DNA of 64,000 bases from Paracorniculantispora psalliotae (Eukaryota; Ascomycota; Sordariomycetes; Hypocreales; Cordycipitaceae): assembly GCA_002796755.1 (NCBI GenBank), contig PHFE01000008.1, positions 1,325,388 through 1,389,387 on the forward strand, read 5' to 3'. Numbering within the stretch: position 1 is the stretch's first letter; the number at the start of each line of letters is the position of its first letter. The translations under genes and the position numbers were made by a program. This document shows positions 55,363-64,000 of the stretch, one piece after another. A model generated the notes under the pieces. It worked only from the letters and a program-made list of their open reading frames with translations. It did no database searches and was not told where the DNA came from.

Positions 55363-57876
55363 TTATTCCTTTCGCCTGTTGTGTTCCAACAAATGGGCCA
55401 AGTCGCCTGGTGGCGCTGGCAACCCCCGCAGATCCTTCTTATCGAGCTGCATAATGTACCCAGCTGGCATGAGCGTTGATCCCCATGCGAGGTCCATTAC
55501 TTCTTTCATCTGCATTGACGAGAGCCAATGCCTGCCTCTTTTGTCTCCGTCGCGTTGCCTGGTTCGATGGCTGCCATAGATGCCGTTGCGAGCTGCGGAT
55601 TCGACAACATCGATGTTGATGAAAACGCCTTGATCTCGCAGATTGGCCAGTATATGTATGCCACATGCGACATTGAATTTTGTCACAAGGGCATTCTGAA
55701 AGCTTGGCTTGCGTTTCGAGCCGTTTCCAAGACGGAGGGCCCAGTTGAATCCCAACTGCACTGTCAAGCGTTGGAAACGGCCGTCAAAAATCTTGGACAG
55801 AGGATGGTGGTGGTGGTAAAACGACAGATCCGCTGGAATATAGCTCGAGTGCTCTGTGTATTCCAGCAAGGTTTTACCAACTTCTGTTATCTTTGGTAAG
55901 TCCGCTTTGTGTACAGGAAACCATCCACCAGAACTGGGGTCGTATACGTTCACAATCTCTTGGCTGAGTTGTGCCATAGTGTCAAATCTGCCCTGGTGCC
56001 CCAGGCCAAGCAATAGCATTTTCCAATGCTGAGCGGATATAGCCGCATTCTGGTTTGCCATGCACCGAACCAGGCCAATGACTTCGTCCAAGATACCAAT
56101 GCAACCTTCTGATGCCCACGCAACGCCCGTTTTATCGACTGGGAAAGCTGCAAATGCTCTCTGCAAGACAGCAGAAGCTTCTGCTGGTCCTATTCGATGA
56201 CCCAGGGAATCGATGCGTTCTAGCGCAAGCTTCATTCGCCAAGGCTCATCAAAGACAAGCTTTTCGAGAGGAAAGGCGGGCGCGCCCATAGCCTGCTGAA
56301 ACGCCGACTGCGAAGAGTTATGCGAGTGCGCATTGATGGCCTTTGTAACTCCTCGCATTAGAAGTTCTTGCTTCGAGTCGTGTCTCCGGGTAGCATCGTC
56401 AAGGATCATTTGCCTAGTCTCTTGGTCGTCGAATTCCTCCGGGTGTATATCAGAGCGTAGAAGGTCGCTGAGAAGATCATCGTGTCCTTGGCTGGCGAAT
56501 TCGGCTATGGCAGTACAGTATGCTCCTCTTGGTATGGCAATATTGAGCTTCTGAAGTGATTTGATCAGCTCGTTGACTTCTTTTGCACTGCTTGCCCGAA
56601 GAGCGACAGCTTGGAGTGCACGGGATCCTATCGATTGGATTCCTGCAGTTTTCGCCATTCGCATAGCAAATTCAACAGGCGTCCAGTTGCTAGCGAACAG
56701 CTTTTCGACAATCCCATTTACCAAACTGTTGGTTTCTGAAGGTGGTTCTACTGGGTTTCCAGTACCATCGATGTTCCCCCTAGACAGTGTTGCAGCGTCG
56801 AACCCGACGTCTTTGGCTACCTGCGATGACGTGGAAATGTCGTTTGCCACAATCTCTGATTCACCTCTTTGTTCCTTACGCTTCGATACGTTGGCAGTAA
56901 CAACATGAAGTTCTTCTGACGTAAAGTTTGTATTTGAATAATAAGTGCCAAGAAATGTAAGGAAAGCCGCAGACGACTCAGATGATGGTGCATCATTGCA
57001 CAGCAAACATGCTTCGCGCCAGGATTTCGCCAGATTAGATTGGCCTGATTTGAAGAGGGCAGGGATAATAATGTCGTAAAGATGATGCTCAGGTAGACCA
57101 AGATATATCGTTCTCAGCGTCTCCTGCATGTGGATATCGGGATTCAGAACAAAATTTTCGAAAAACATGCCCAAAATGTGTCGTTCGGGTAAAAAATTAG
57201 GAGCCAGAAATGAATTTGTTTGGGTGGCTTCTCTCAGGGCGCCTTTCTCGAGAAGATTGTGCATACATTTTGTGTAAAGATTAGGCCATCGATAACCGAA
57301 TCGGTGTAGGAGGTGCTCGGCGCATTCAAAAAGCTTCTGTCGCTCTACTTCGGAGAAGACGGCAGCATGTAAGAGCTCGTTCCTTAAGCGGTCTGATTCC
57401 ATAACAACGTCGAGGCTGTCGCGCTCTCGAAGTCTGTCCAGTACTGCACAAACACCTTGTGTGCCGTGCGTCCGGCCCATGTGTACGACAACATTGTTCC
57501 AGTCGACAGCGTCTCCATCTGAAGCATCCAGTTCAGCTTCCTCGAGGTCTTCCGTTATCGATAGCGTCGTAGAGTTCGTTTTCGCTGCGCCTCGTTTGGG
57601 GCTTGCCGCTTGTGTTGATACTTGTCTTGCGCCGAGGGTTGCGCTTTTGTGATTTGAACATCGTAACAGGGCGTGTTTTTGGCCGTTGTAACAAATATGA
57701 TGAATTTGACACGGATATCGGGCACAAAGCGTTCTTGTCGTGGAATAGGTGCACGTCAGAGCGAGTGATTGTCGTGAGCTTGGGGCTCTGGTGTCAATAT
57801 GCAGTGGCTGCGCAAAGCGTATGCGCGTTGAAGTATTGTATGCGCCATGTTGCAATACTCTCGACGGCCGACGCAT
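55363..57876 (-). CDS. Mitochondrial pentatricopeptide-repeat-like protein
   Basis: A single exon encodes 837 residues. The N-terminal 90 residues are rich in Arg, Ser and Thr and poor in acidic residues, as in a mitochondrial presequence. The rest is helical, with paired-helix stretches resembling PPR units (FASQGHDDLLSDLLRSDI, HWKMLLLGLGHQGRFDTMAQL, MFFENFVLNPDIHMQETLRTI). I cannot assign it to a named factor. PPR-like proteins of fungi usually bind mitochondrial transcripts and support their stability or translation. The C-terminus (HWLSSMQMKEVMDLAWGSTL, LRGLPAPPGDLAHLLEH) looks conserved but I do not recognise it. It shares a divergent promoter with COX9. An alternative is another alpha-solenoid mitochondrial protein. 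Confidence 0.72.
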   Translation of the reverse strand: MRRPSRVLQHGAYNTSTRIRFAQPLHIDTRAPSSRQSLALTCTYSTTRTLCARYPCQIHHICYNGQKHALLRCSNHKSATLGARQVSTQAASPKRGAAKTNSTTLSITEDLEEAELDASDGDAVDWNNVVVHMGRTHGTQGVCAVLDRLRERDSLDVVMESDRLRNELLHAAVFSEVERQKLFECAEHLLHRFGYRWPNLYTKCMHNLLEKGALREATQTNSFLAPNFLPERHILGMFFENFVLNPDIHMQETLRTIYLGLPEHHLYDIIIPALFKSGQSNLAKSWREACLLCNDAPSSESSAAFLTFLGTYYSNTNFTSEELHVVTANVSKRKEQRGESEIVANDISTSSQVAKDVGFDAATLSRGNIDGTGNPVEPPSETNSLVNGIVEKLFASNWTPVEFAMRMAKTAGIQSIGSRALQAVALRASSAKEVNELIKSLQKLNIAIPRGAYCTAIAEFASQGHDDLLSDLLRSDIHPEEFDDQETRQMILDDATRRHDSKQELLMRGVTKAINAHSHNSSQSAFQQAMGAPAFPLEKLVFDEPWRMKLALERIDSLGHRIGPAEASAVLQRAFAAFPVDKTGVAWASEGCIGILDEVIGLVRCMANQNAAISAQHWKMLLLGLGHQGRFDTMAQLSQEIVNVYDPSSGGWFPVHKADLPKITEVGKTLLEYTEHSSYIPADLSFYHHHHPLSKIFDGRFQRLTVQLGFNWALRLGNGSKRKPSFQNALVTKFNVACGIHILANLRDQGVFINIDVVESAARNGIYGSHRTRQRDGDKRGRHWLSSMQMKEVMDLAWGSTLMPAGYIMQLDKKDLRGLPAPPGDLAHLLEHNRRKE

Positions 57877-58218
57877 TTATACGAGTCGCATGGAACAAAC
57901 GCCGCATCCGGGAGGGTGCGGCGAGCAAGCCGAGAGCAAAAAAAATATAAGAAGCTCGATTACTTCAAATTGTCCGCCTCATAACTTCAGCATCACAGCA
58001 TTGCTGGCTGTCAATTTTTAGTGGGTCTATAGCAGGAGGTCGCAAGTTGAACTCAGCAGAATGGTGCTGAGTCATCTGCGCTGATTGGCCAATCACATTA
58101 TGGCCTCATTTCTGCACCTGAGGCTCCATCAAGTGGCCTCACATTGACTACCGACCATCTTCCACCACGCATCTGATCCGAAAACTTCTACCACGAATTC
58201 GACTTAAAAACCGTCAAC
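57877..58218. promoter_or_regulatory. Divergent promoter PPR-like gene / COX9 with double CCAAT palindrome
   Basis: A 342 bp spacer between two genes for mitochondrial proteins. It contains GATTGGCCAATC at 58083-58094, a perfect palindrome made of two head-to-head CCAAT boxes, 125 bp upstream of the COX9 ATG. CCAAT is the recognition core of the HAP/CBC complex, an activator of respiratory genes in fungi. Co-regulation of both genes is inference. Confidence 0.55.
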
Positions 58219-58676
58219 ATGGGGTAAGGAACGGCCCTGAATCGACTTGGAGATTGAAGCTTTGGCGCCGAATCCTGCCAGTGTAGCCGCAATGGCAGCG
58301 AAACCGCCTCGGCTAATCCTCCGATTTCTCGCGCGATCACGACGAAACTGACAACATTACAGCTTGGTCAACGCTAAGAACAACGTGCCTCAGCACCAGC
58401 GCTTCTACCAGCAGGCTTATAAGGCTCACACTCGTCTCTGGATGATCGTAAGGATAGGCCATAGCCCTACGATCGCGCTATCATGCTGACCGCTCGCAGA
58501 ACGCCCGCAGCCGCTGGTACATGACTCCCTACCTCATTGTTCTCTGGGGTACATTTGGCGGTTTGTTGCTCCGGCTTCGCTTGACTTTCTGGGTTCCAAC
58601 TGACATTATTTTAGCTACGATGTGGGCTGCCGGTCGCAAGATCAGCGGCCACAACACTTGGTTCGGCAAGGACTAA
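58219..58676 (+). CDS. COX9: Cytochrome c oxidase subunit VIIa (Cox9)
   Basis: This is a small single-span subunit of mitochondrial complex IV. Exons 58219-58223, 58363-58447, 58500-58560 and 58615-58676 give 70 residues, normal for the family. The first exon is only 5 nt (ATGGG). The matrix-side start LVNAKNNVPQHQRFYQQAYK is followed by the span PYLIVLWGTFGATMWAAGRK, made across introns 2 and 3, and by the short C-terminus GHNTWFGKD. No cleavable presequence is needed, as usual for this subunit. The gene is too broken by introns to show up as an open frame. Assignment to Cox9 rather than Cox7 rests on the TMxxAGRKI block and length. The tandem CCAAT palindrome upstream fits a respiratory gene. 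Confidence 0.9.
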
Positions 58677-58966
58677 ATTCGACTTCGATTGCATAAGATA
58701 AGGGAGGGGGGTTGTTTTATAACCTATGGCTGTGTGTGATTAGATGTTTAATCTTTTTAGATTCAATAGAACTGCCGTGTTCGATTTCTACGTCATCAAG
58801 TCGCCAACAGCAAGTTTGTGCATGATATCAGTGTTTCCATTTTCGGGCTGCACGGGAACGTGCCGAGTTGTCTAGATTACATTAAGGCGTTTGCTTCTCT
58901 TGAGATAGGATAGGTGTTGAATCCGCCAAGCCTTGGCGGCTTCTTTCGTGTGACGCCCGAGCTCCA

Positions 58967-59786
58967 TCAGTATCCGGTCGCTCCAGGTGCCTTCTCGTCC
59001 TTGCGGAGGTTCACCAGCATCTCACGGAAACGCTCCTTTCCACTACCAGCAGCACCGCCTTTGCTTCCCTTGCCACTCACATCGACCAATTTAGCGATTC
59101 TATCCCAGCTAGTGCCGCCAGACACAGTATCCTCCCGGTTCGCCAGGAACTGCTCGGCATCCTTGCGAGTCTGAGCAACGCCCTTCTCCTTCTTGGTGTT
59201 GTAATTCTCGTAGAAGTCGTCAATGTTCTGCTGCGCTTCTTTTATCGTTTCTTCTTTTTGCGCGGCCAGTTGTTCTGCTCTCTTGGCGTTTTGAGCATCG
59301 CGCTTCTCTCGCCACTGCTTAATCACCTCCGGCTCTTCTTCGTCGGTCGCGGTGGCTTGGTAGCCTGAGTTGTAGCTGACAGATGGGCCAGTGATTGCCG
59401 ATGCTCCAGGTGCACCTGCCATTCCCTGTTTCTTGTGTATTAGCTTCACGTATACACACAGATGTCATATTTGGTTGTGTCATACTGATGAGGGGTCGGC
59501 AAGGTCTGGGAACTGTGATTCGAAAGACGAGGGTGCGTTTCCTTCGCCAATCAAATCGCCACTCGATTCGGCCAACGCGGCGGCGTCACCGCTGGTAGCG
59601 AATTGATCAGCATCGTCACCGAGGAGCGCCTTCTCGCGCGCGAGGAAGTCTTGCTCGCCAGAGCCAGTAGTGTCTTTCACATCCGTTTGCGCTGCGCCAG
59701 GCGTTAGTGGTCAGTGGCCATAAAGTTTCCTGCGAATAAGTACCTCCGGAATCGAAGTCATCCAGTGATGGGAAGCGGTCAGCCAT
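58967..59786 (-). CDS. CLC1: Clathrin light chain
   Basis: The light chain stabilises clathrin triskelia and coats at Golgi and plasma membrane. Exons 59786-59744, 59691-59486 and 59425-58967 give 235 residues. The N-terminus is MADRFPSLDDFDSG, followed by an acidic variable region with DFLAREKALLGDDADQF, where fungal light chains carry a consensus with EFL-x-R-E. A heavy-chain-binding helix follows at about 115-185 (EPEVIKQWREKRDAQNAKRA, EETIKEAQQNIDDFYENYN). The C-terminus SWDRIAKLVDVSGKG, then FREMLVNLRKDEKAPG is the conserved light-chain end. All junctions are in phase. Functionally it goes with AP-1 gamma eight kb away. Confidence 0.93.
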
Positions 59787-60724
59787 TTTGATTGTTGCAG
59801 CTGGTGAAGTTGCAGTTAAGTTGGTGTGAATAGGAGGAGCCGTGCAATCGCCAGCGGATAGATGCCACACACCCACTGTTGCGCCTACTCTGGCAGGTAC
59901 CAGCTCAGCGCTGCATACGTCACGTGTCCACATTGTGGATCCGAAATCATCGTGTAGGGTATGTCGCAGCAAGCCTTGAACAGTTTGACTGCCTTATTAA
60001 TGTTGGTGCTCTCTATTGTGTCTTCTATCTGGTGCTCTTGTGTTGCTTATTTTTTTTTGTTGCCGTGAATTGCATTGGGCTGGGGTTGTTATTGGGTGTT
60101 GCGCCACACACAATACACGTAGAAAGTGATGTCCAGCTGGCAATGAATGGTCTGCACAGAAATCGGGACCCTTCGAAATGCCAGTCTTAATTGGCATGAG
60201 CGTCTGAAAATATCAGATTTGAAACCCATGAAATTTAGATTGACAATCTCAATCATAAAAAAAAAAAGAATAATCTCGCCAGCAGTTATTCACGAGACTC
60301 GCGTTCAATGACGGCAAAGCGCTGCCAAGTACAGAAGTTCGCTTAGACGGGTTACACCGAGCAGGGGTGGAGCGCGGGTTACAGGCTAGCTCGCCTAATT
60401 GCATAAGGTGCGCTGGAAGCAGAGAGCTCCTTCAGTATCTACCTACCTATGTTTATTGTCCCTCTGTGCACCTCATCTACAGGTGACAATCCTCACACGA
60501 CAGCTAATAACATAACCGCGAAAAATCGCATCGCTTCGATTGTGCCCGAATCCTATCTTATATTATCTGCCCTGGCCAAAACAACAACAACAAGATCCCA
60601 TCGACCAACACAGACGCGCAGAAGGGGATACATAGCTACCTGCTACGCTGCGAAGCTCCTGCTCGTGCGACCACGTCCCCATCGAGCATCTCCTCGGCAG
60701 AACCAAGCGCAGTGGCCTTAAACG
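59787..60724. promoter_or_regulatory. Divergent promoter CLC1 / RTT103-like
   Basis: A 938 bp spacer. It contains short A/T runs (T10 near 60050, A10 near 60257-60267) and TACCTACCTA at 60437-60449. The short + strand frames have no recognised domain. Confidence 0.4.
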
Positions 60725-62088
60725 ATGGCCTACAACGATGACGCCGTCCTCGCGCGACTCTCTGCGCTCAATGAGAGCCATGACAGCATTGCGACAGCTG
60801 CACAATGGATAATGTTTCACAAGTAGGCGCAGGATGCCATGTCTACAGCAAAGCAAGACTAATCAATGCAAACACAGGCGGCATGCCGATCGAACTGTTG
60901 CGCTTTGGATGCAGCGATTAAAAGACTCCTCTTCCACACGACGACTTAGTCTTATCTATCTCGCAAATGGTAAATTTGATCGACTGCAGCTCACTGGCAT
61001 AGCTAACGAACGGCGAACCACAGAAGTTGCACAGCAGTCACGAATTCGACGAAAGGAAGATTTTATAATTGCATTCTCACCCGTAATTGCCGAAGCGACG
61101 GCACTGGCATACAAAGGCGCGCCTACGGAAATCCATGGAAAACTACGGCGCGTGGTAGACGTCTGGAAGGATCGAACTATCTTCGAAGCACCTATACAGA
61201 ATGCGATTGAATCGCGCCTCGATGGTAGCTATCCTCGAACTAAATGAACGGCAAACGAATATATGCTTACACCATGCAGAACTGGACAAAGCGAAGGGCG
61301 CACCTCGGGCAGGATTTGGCAATTCGCCATTCACATCGAACACCGCCGCGCCAGCACCGCCCGAATTTGTGCCACTCATTTCAGGATTGCAAAAAGTTCA
61401 GAAACTAGGCGCGCCGCTTAAATCAACGCTCGAATCCGCGAATCAAGAATACGAAAAGCAGACAGATCCCTCCACAGTTGTGCCGTCAGCACCAGTCTTT
61501 GCTGCGCGCCTCAATGGTCTTCTCAAGACGCTGTCAAACGCAGAGAAGTCTGTCAGTGAAATCGTGGCTGCGCGCGAAAGCTTCATCGCAGGCCTTGAGA
61601 AAATGCTTCAGCAGCACAAGGCTGAGCTAGAGACAGACAACAAAGCCCTCTCGGAGCTGTCGGCGAAGAAGACAGAAATCGAGGAAAAGAAGCAACAGGT
61701 AGAGCTAGCCATCATGCGAGCTCTTGGACCAACCGATGGAAATGGCACACAATCGAATGGAGATGAAGCCTCCCACACACAAGAGCCGGGCCGACCGGAG
61801 ATGGAGGCTCTTACACCTCCAGCGATGGAAGAGCTCACTCCTCCAGTGATGGAATCATTCACACCGCCGCCGCCAGAGGCAGAGCCCCTAAGCCCAATCG
61901 GCGACGTAGAAACCCATCTTAGCACAGGCGAAGAAACAATGGCTGCCCCCTCACATTCAGTTCCCATTTCCTCCAACGGTTCGAATAAAAGACGGAGGGT
62001 CGATGATGGCAATGAATTACTAGATATGGAAGGGGACGACGGTATCGATGAAGATGTTGCAGAGATGCTAAAGGGCGACGGATTATAG
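60725..62088 (+). CDS. RTT103: CID-domain protein, Rtt103-like (RNA polymerase II CTD binding)
   Basis: Rtt103 (Rhn1 in fission yeast, RPRD in animals) binds the Ser2-phosphorylated C-terminal domain of RNA polymerase II and helps termination by the Rat1 torpedo. Exons 60725-60822, 60878-60969, 61024-61224 and 61280-62088 give 399 residues. The CID is at about 1-135, with LNESHDSIATAAQWIMFHK, RTVALWMQRLKDSSSTRRLS-like helices and LIYLANEVAQQSR, the hallmark of CIDs. A coiled coil follows (about 195-270). The tail has an imperfect ME-x-(L/F)-TPP repeat (EALTPPAMEELTPPVMESF) and a KRRRVDDG nuclear-localisation-like segment. All junctions are in frame. Confidence 0.88.
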
Positions 62089-62753
62089 TCGTAATTCCAG
62101 GACGCTTCTGTATTATTATATTTTTATATGAACTTAAGGCCAGCGTGACAACACCCTTCTTTTCTCCATACACGGTGACTCTATGTCTTCTAGTGCTAAC
62201 TGAAGATAATTGCAAGACGTAAGAAATTCTTGCCCACCAAATGCTCTCAGTAGACTCTCAACCGGTTAACTGATGCTTGCTGGACGTGGTTGCGTATGTG
62301 TACACTCTTCTCTTTGAAATATTGTTGGCGCGGTACTTAATACGTATTAAATCAACAATCATGTCTACTTTTTCTTTCCTTGTGTCTTTTATTCGTTTTA
62401 CTTTCATACTTTTCATACTGTTTATTTTATTTTCTCAAAGGAACTCACACGCTAACATCTGTGTACATTCAAATAGCGCCAGGAGGTCGGACGGGCCTCC
62501 TTGCTCCGACCGAGGCCGACTCTGGGGCATCAGAAGCTAGCTCCACACCAATTTTCAGTCGACCTTGATTTCGTCAGCAGGAAATGCCGCTCTGGCGAGT
62601 CGAGGTAGCAACCTTTCAACTACGAGTTTAAAAAAACGACAGCGAATCATCAGTGTCGAGCCAGACAACAGTAACAGCTGCGAAAGACCTGGAGCTGTTC
62701 GGACAGCCTGACAATGGGACGGCGCGTACTTGAATAAGTCGAATTTGGTCAGG
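62089..62753. promoter_or_regulatory. Tandem spacer RTT103-like to MDL1-like
   Basis: 665 bp with a long pyrimidine-rich stretch on the + strand (62364-62440), typical of fungal promoter or leader sequence. No other feature was recognised. Confidence 0.4.
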
Positions 62754-64000
62754 ATGGTTTCTGGAGTGCTGCGCCGCGCTGCGGCCCCTCGATTGAGCTG
62801 CTTTGCAGAGGCGCATTCCCATGGAGCTACATTCGCGGCGCGCAACCTTCTCTCCAGCTCGTTTACGAAACCGATCAGTATAATTCAGCCGCGGGGCCTT
62901 TTCCACACTGCATCCACGAGCCGCATCGGTACTGCAACAAATACCTTGCTCGACGCTACCTTCTCGGCGCAACCGTCGCTTTTGCAGCGTCTCGCTGAGC
63001 GTCGAGCTACGTTTTCCCACAAGCCGTCTGCAACCTCCCCAACGCGCTATTTCTCAACTCGACCAAGTCTACAAGAGCAGCAGCAAAAACCGCAGCCGAA
63101 AGTCGAAGAGAAACCCGCGGCGACGGAGAAGAAGGAGCCCAGCGACGACGAGGCCGACTTCGAATTTAAGAAGAGCGATCGCGCCGCCCAAGCCGCACAA
63201 ATCAACCTCGCTGCAAAACTTTCAAAAGATAGCAAGCAACCTTCCAAAGCCGGCGCTAGCGAAATATGGCGTCTAATCAAGGTTGCTCGGCCTGAGCTTC
63301 GCTGGCTGGCCATTGCCTTTGTCTTCCTCGTCATTTCATCGAGTGTGACCATGTCGATCCCTTTCTCGGTCGGCAGAATTCTGGATTTGGCGACAAAGGG
63401 CGAAGCAGAAGACATCCGGCTTTTTGGATTTACCTTGAACCAGTTCTTTATCGGACTTGCTGGTATCCTTACGCTTGGCGCTATGGCAAACTTTGGTCGC
63501 GTGATTCTGCTGCGCATTGTTGGCGAAAGAGTGGTCGCAAGACTTAGATCGCAGCTCTATCGACGTACCTATGTACAGGACGCCGAATTTTTCGACGCAA
63601 ACAGAGTTGGTGACCTGATCTCAAGACTCAGCTCCGACACAGTCATTGTGGGCAAGTCCGTTACACAAAACATCAGTGACGGTCTTCGAGCTCTATTCAG
63701 TGGTGGTGCTGGATTTGCCATTATGTGCTGGACCAGCCCCAAGCTCACTGGCCTCTTGTTTCTCATGTTTCCTCCCATTGCGATTGGCGCATTCTTTTAC
63801 GGCCGAGCGATCCGAAATATTAGTCGATCTATCCAGAAGAACTTGGGTACTTTGACCAAGATTGCCGAAGAGCGACTGGGCAATATCAAAACCAGCCAAG
63901 CTTTTGTTGGCGAAGTCCAAGAAGTCGGACGCTACAACAGACAGATCCGACGGATCTTTGCACTTGGTAAGAAAGAATCTTTGGTTGCAGCAACATTCTT
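62754..64000 (+). CDS. MDL1: Mitochondrial ABC transporter, Mdl1/ABCB10 type (5' part)
   Basis: This is a half-size ABC transporter of the mitochondrial inner membrane; the window edge cuts it after 415 codons, before the nucleotide-binding domain. The first 95 residues are Arg/Ser/Thr-rich without many acids (MVSGVLRRAAAPRLSCF, TRYFSTRPS), a presequence. A Gln/Lys/Glu-rich linker follows. The transmembrane domain begins WRLIKVARPELRWLAIAFVF, with spans such as SVTMSIPFSVGRILDLATKG and MCWTSPKLTGLLFLMFPPIA, and family motifs DAEFFDANRVGDLISRLSSD and EERLGNIKTSQAFVGE. The pattern fits Mdl1 (peptide export) better than Atm1, but Mdl2 is possible. The ATG at 62754 opens the frame without an intron. 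Confidence 0.86.
   Translation, partial: MVSGVLRRAAAPRLSCFAEAHSHGATFAARNLLSSSFTKPISIIQPRGLFHTASTSRIGTATNTLLDATFSAQPSLLQRLAERRATFSHKPSATSPTRYFSTRPSLQEQQQKPQPKVEEKPAATEKKEPSDDEADFEFKKSDRAAQAAQINLAAKLSKDSKQPSKAGASEIWRLIKVARPELRWLAIAFVFLVISSSVTMSIPFSVGRILDLATKGEAEDIRLFGFTLNQFFIGLAGILTLGAMANFGRVILLRIVGERVVARLRSQLYRRTYVQDAEFFDANRVGDLISRLSSDTVIVGKSVTQNISDGLRALFSGGAGFAIMCWTSPKLTGLLFLMFPPIAIGAFFYGRAIRNISRSIQKNLGTLTKIAEERLGNIKTSQAFVGEVQEVGRYNRQIRRIFALGKKESLVAATF

Noticed and set aside
1..64000. Search for transposons, rRNA, secondary-metabolite or CRISPR-like features
   Set aside because: No transposase or reverse-transcriptase motif, long direct or inverted terminal repeat, polyketide or peptide synthase module, or regular spaced repeat was recognised by eye; divergent or RIP-degraded copies could still be missed.

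Overview
The window is nuclear DNA of a filamentous ascomycete, most probably a sordariomycete and perhaps Hypocreales; the family is an inference. The grounds are short introns (mostly 48-66 nt) with GTRNGT-like donors and CTAAC/CTRAY branch points, about one gene per 2.4 kb, single-copy eukaryotic housekeeping genes, and fungus-specific families such as Sec39, Gpc1, Ecm14, a fungal-type SMC1 and a split-ATG calmodulin gene. I rebuilt exons by hand. Every spliced model closes in frame, and most junctions fall where a conserved motif becomes continuous only after splicing.

Layout: 1-3160 has no convincing gene. NDUFS5 (-) and SEC39 (+) share a promoter at 3.2-6.8 kb. A 1.5 kb convergent gap with a possible microprotein gene follows. 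Then come a Tra2-like RRM/RGG protein (-), the NatB catalytic subunit (-) and an unrecognised coiled-coil protein (+). A 2.5 kb gene-free stretch with a triplet microsatellite leads into CDH1 (+). GPC1 (-) and SMC1 (+) diverge at 17.4-24.7 kb. TFIIE-alpha (+), a family-X DNA polymerase (+), a MAPEG/microsomal GST-like protein (-), an M1 aminopeptidase (-) and the Ecm14 pseudo-carboxypeptidase (-) follow. From 37 kb: a Syt1-like SEC7-PH exchange factor (+), SRP72 (-), an unknown basic protein (-), an NCBP3-like protein (+), an OXNAD-type reductase (-), AP-1 gamma (-), calmodulin (-), the syntaxin Tlg2 (+), a mitochondrial PPR-like protein (-), COX9 (+), clathrin light chain (-), an Rtt103-like CID protein (+), and the 5' part of a mitochondrial Mdl1-type ABC transporter (+) cut by the window edge.

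The genes are not a cluster with one job, but themes recur. Membrane traffic is represented by Sec39, Syt1, AP-1 gamma, clathrin light chain and Tlg2. Mitochondria are represented by NDUFS5, COX9, the PPR protein, the Mdl1-like transporter and probably the OXNAD reductase. Cell cycle and chromosomes are represented by Cdh1 and SMC1, and RNA metabolism by Tra2, NCBP3, SRP72 and Rtt103.

I found no transposon, rRNA, tRNA, secondary-metabolite cluster or CRISPR-like array. The most interesting observations are at the splicing level. The CDH1 C-box is made only by splicing, and keeping two introns together leaves the frame open while destroying that box. There are two GC-AG introns with the exact GCAAGT donor. 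Several genes have extremely short first coding exons (3, 5, 10, 23 and 31 nt), and calmodulin has a 16-nt internal exon. No previously undescribed system could be demonstrated.
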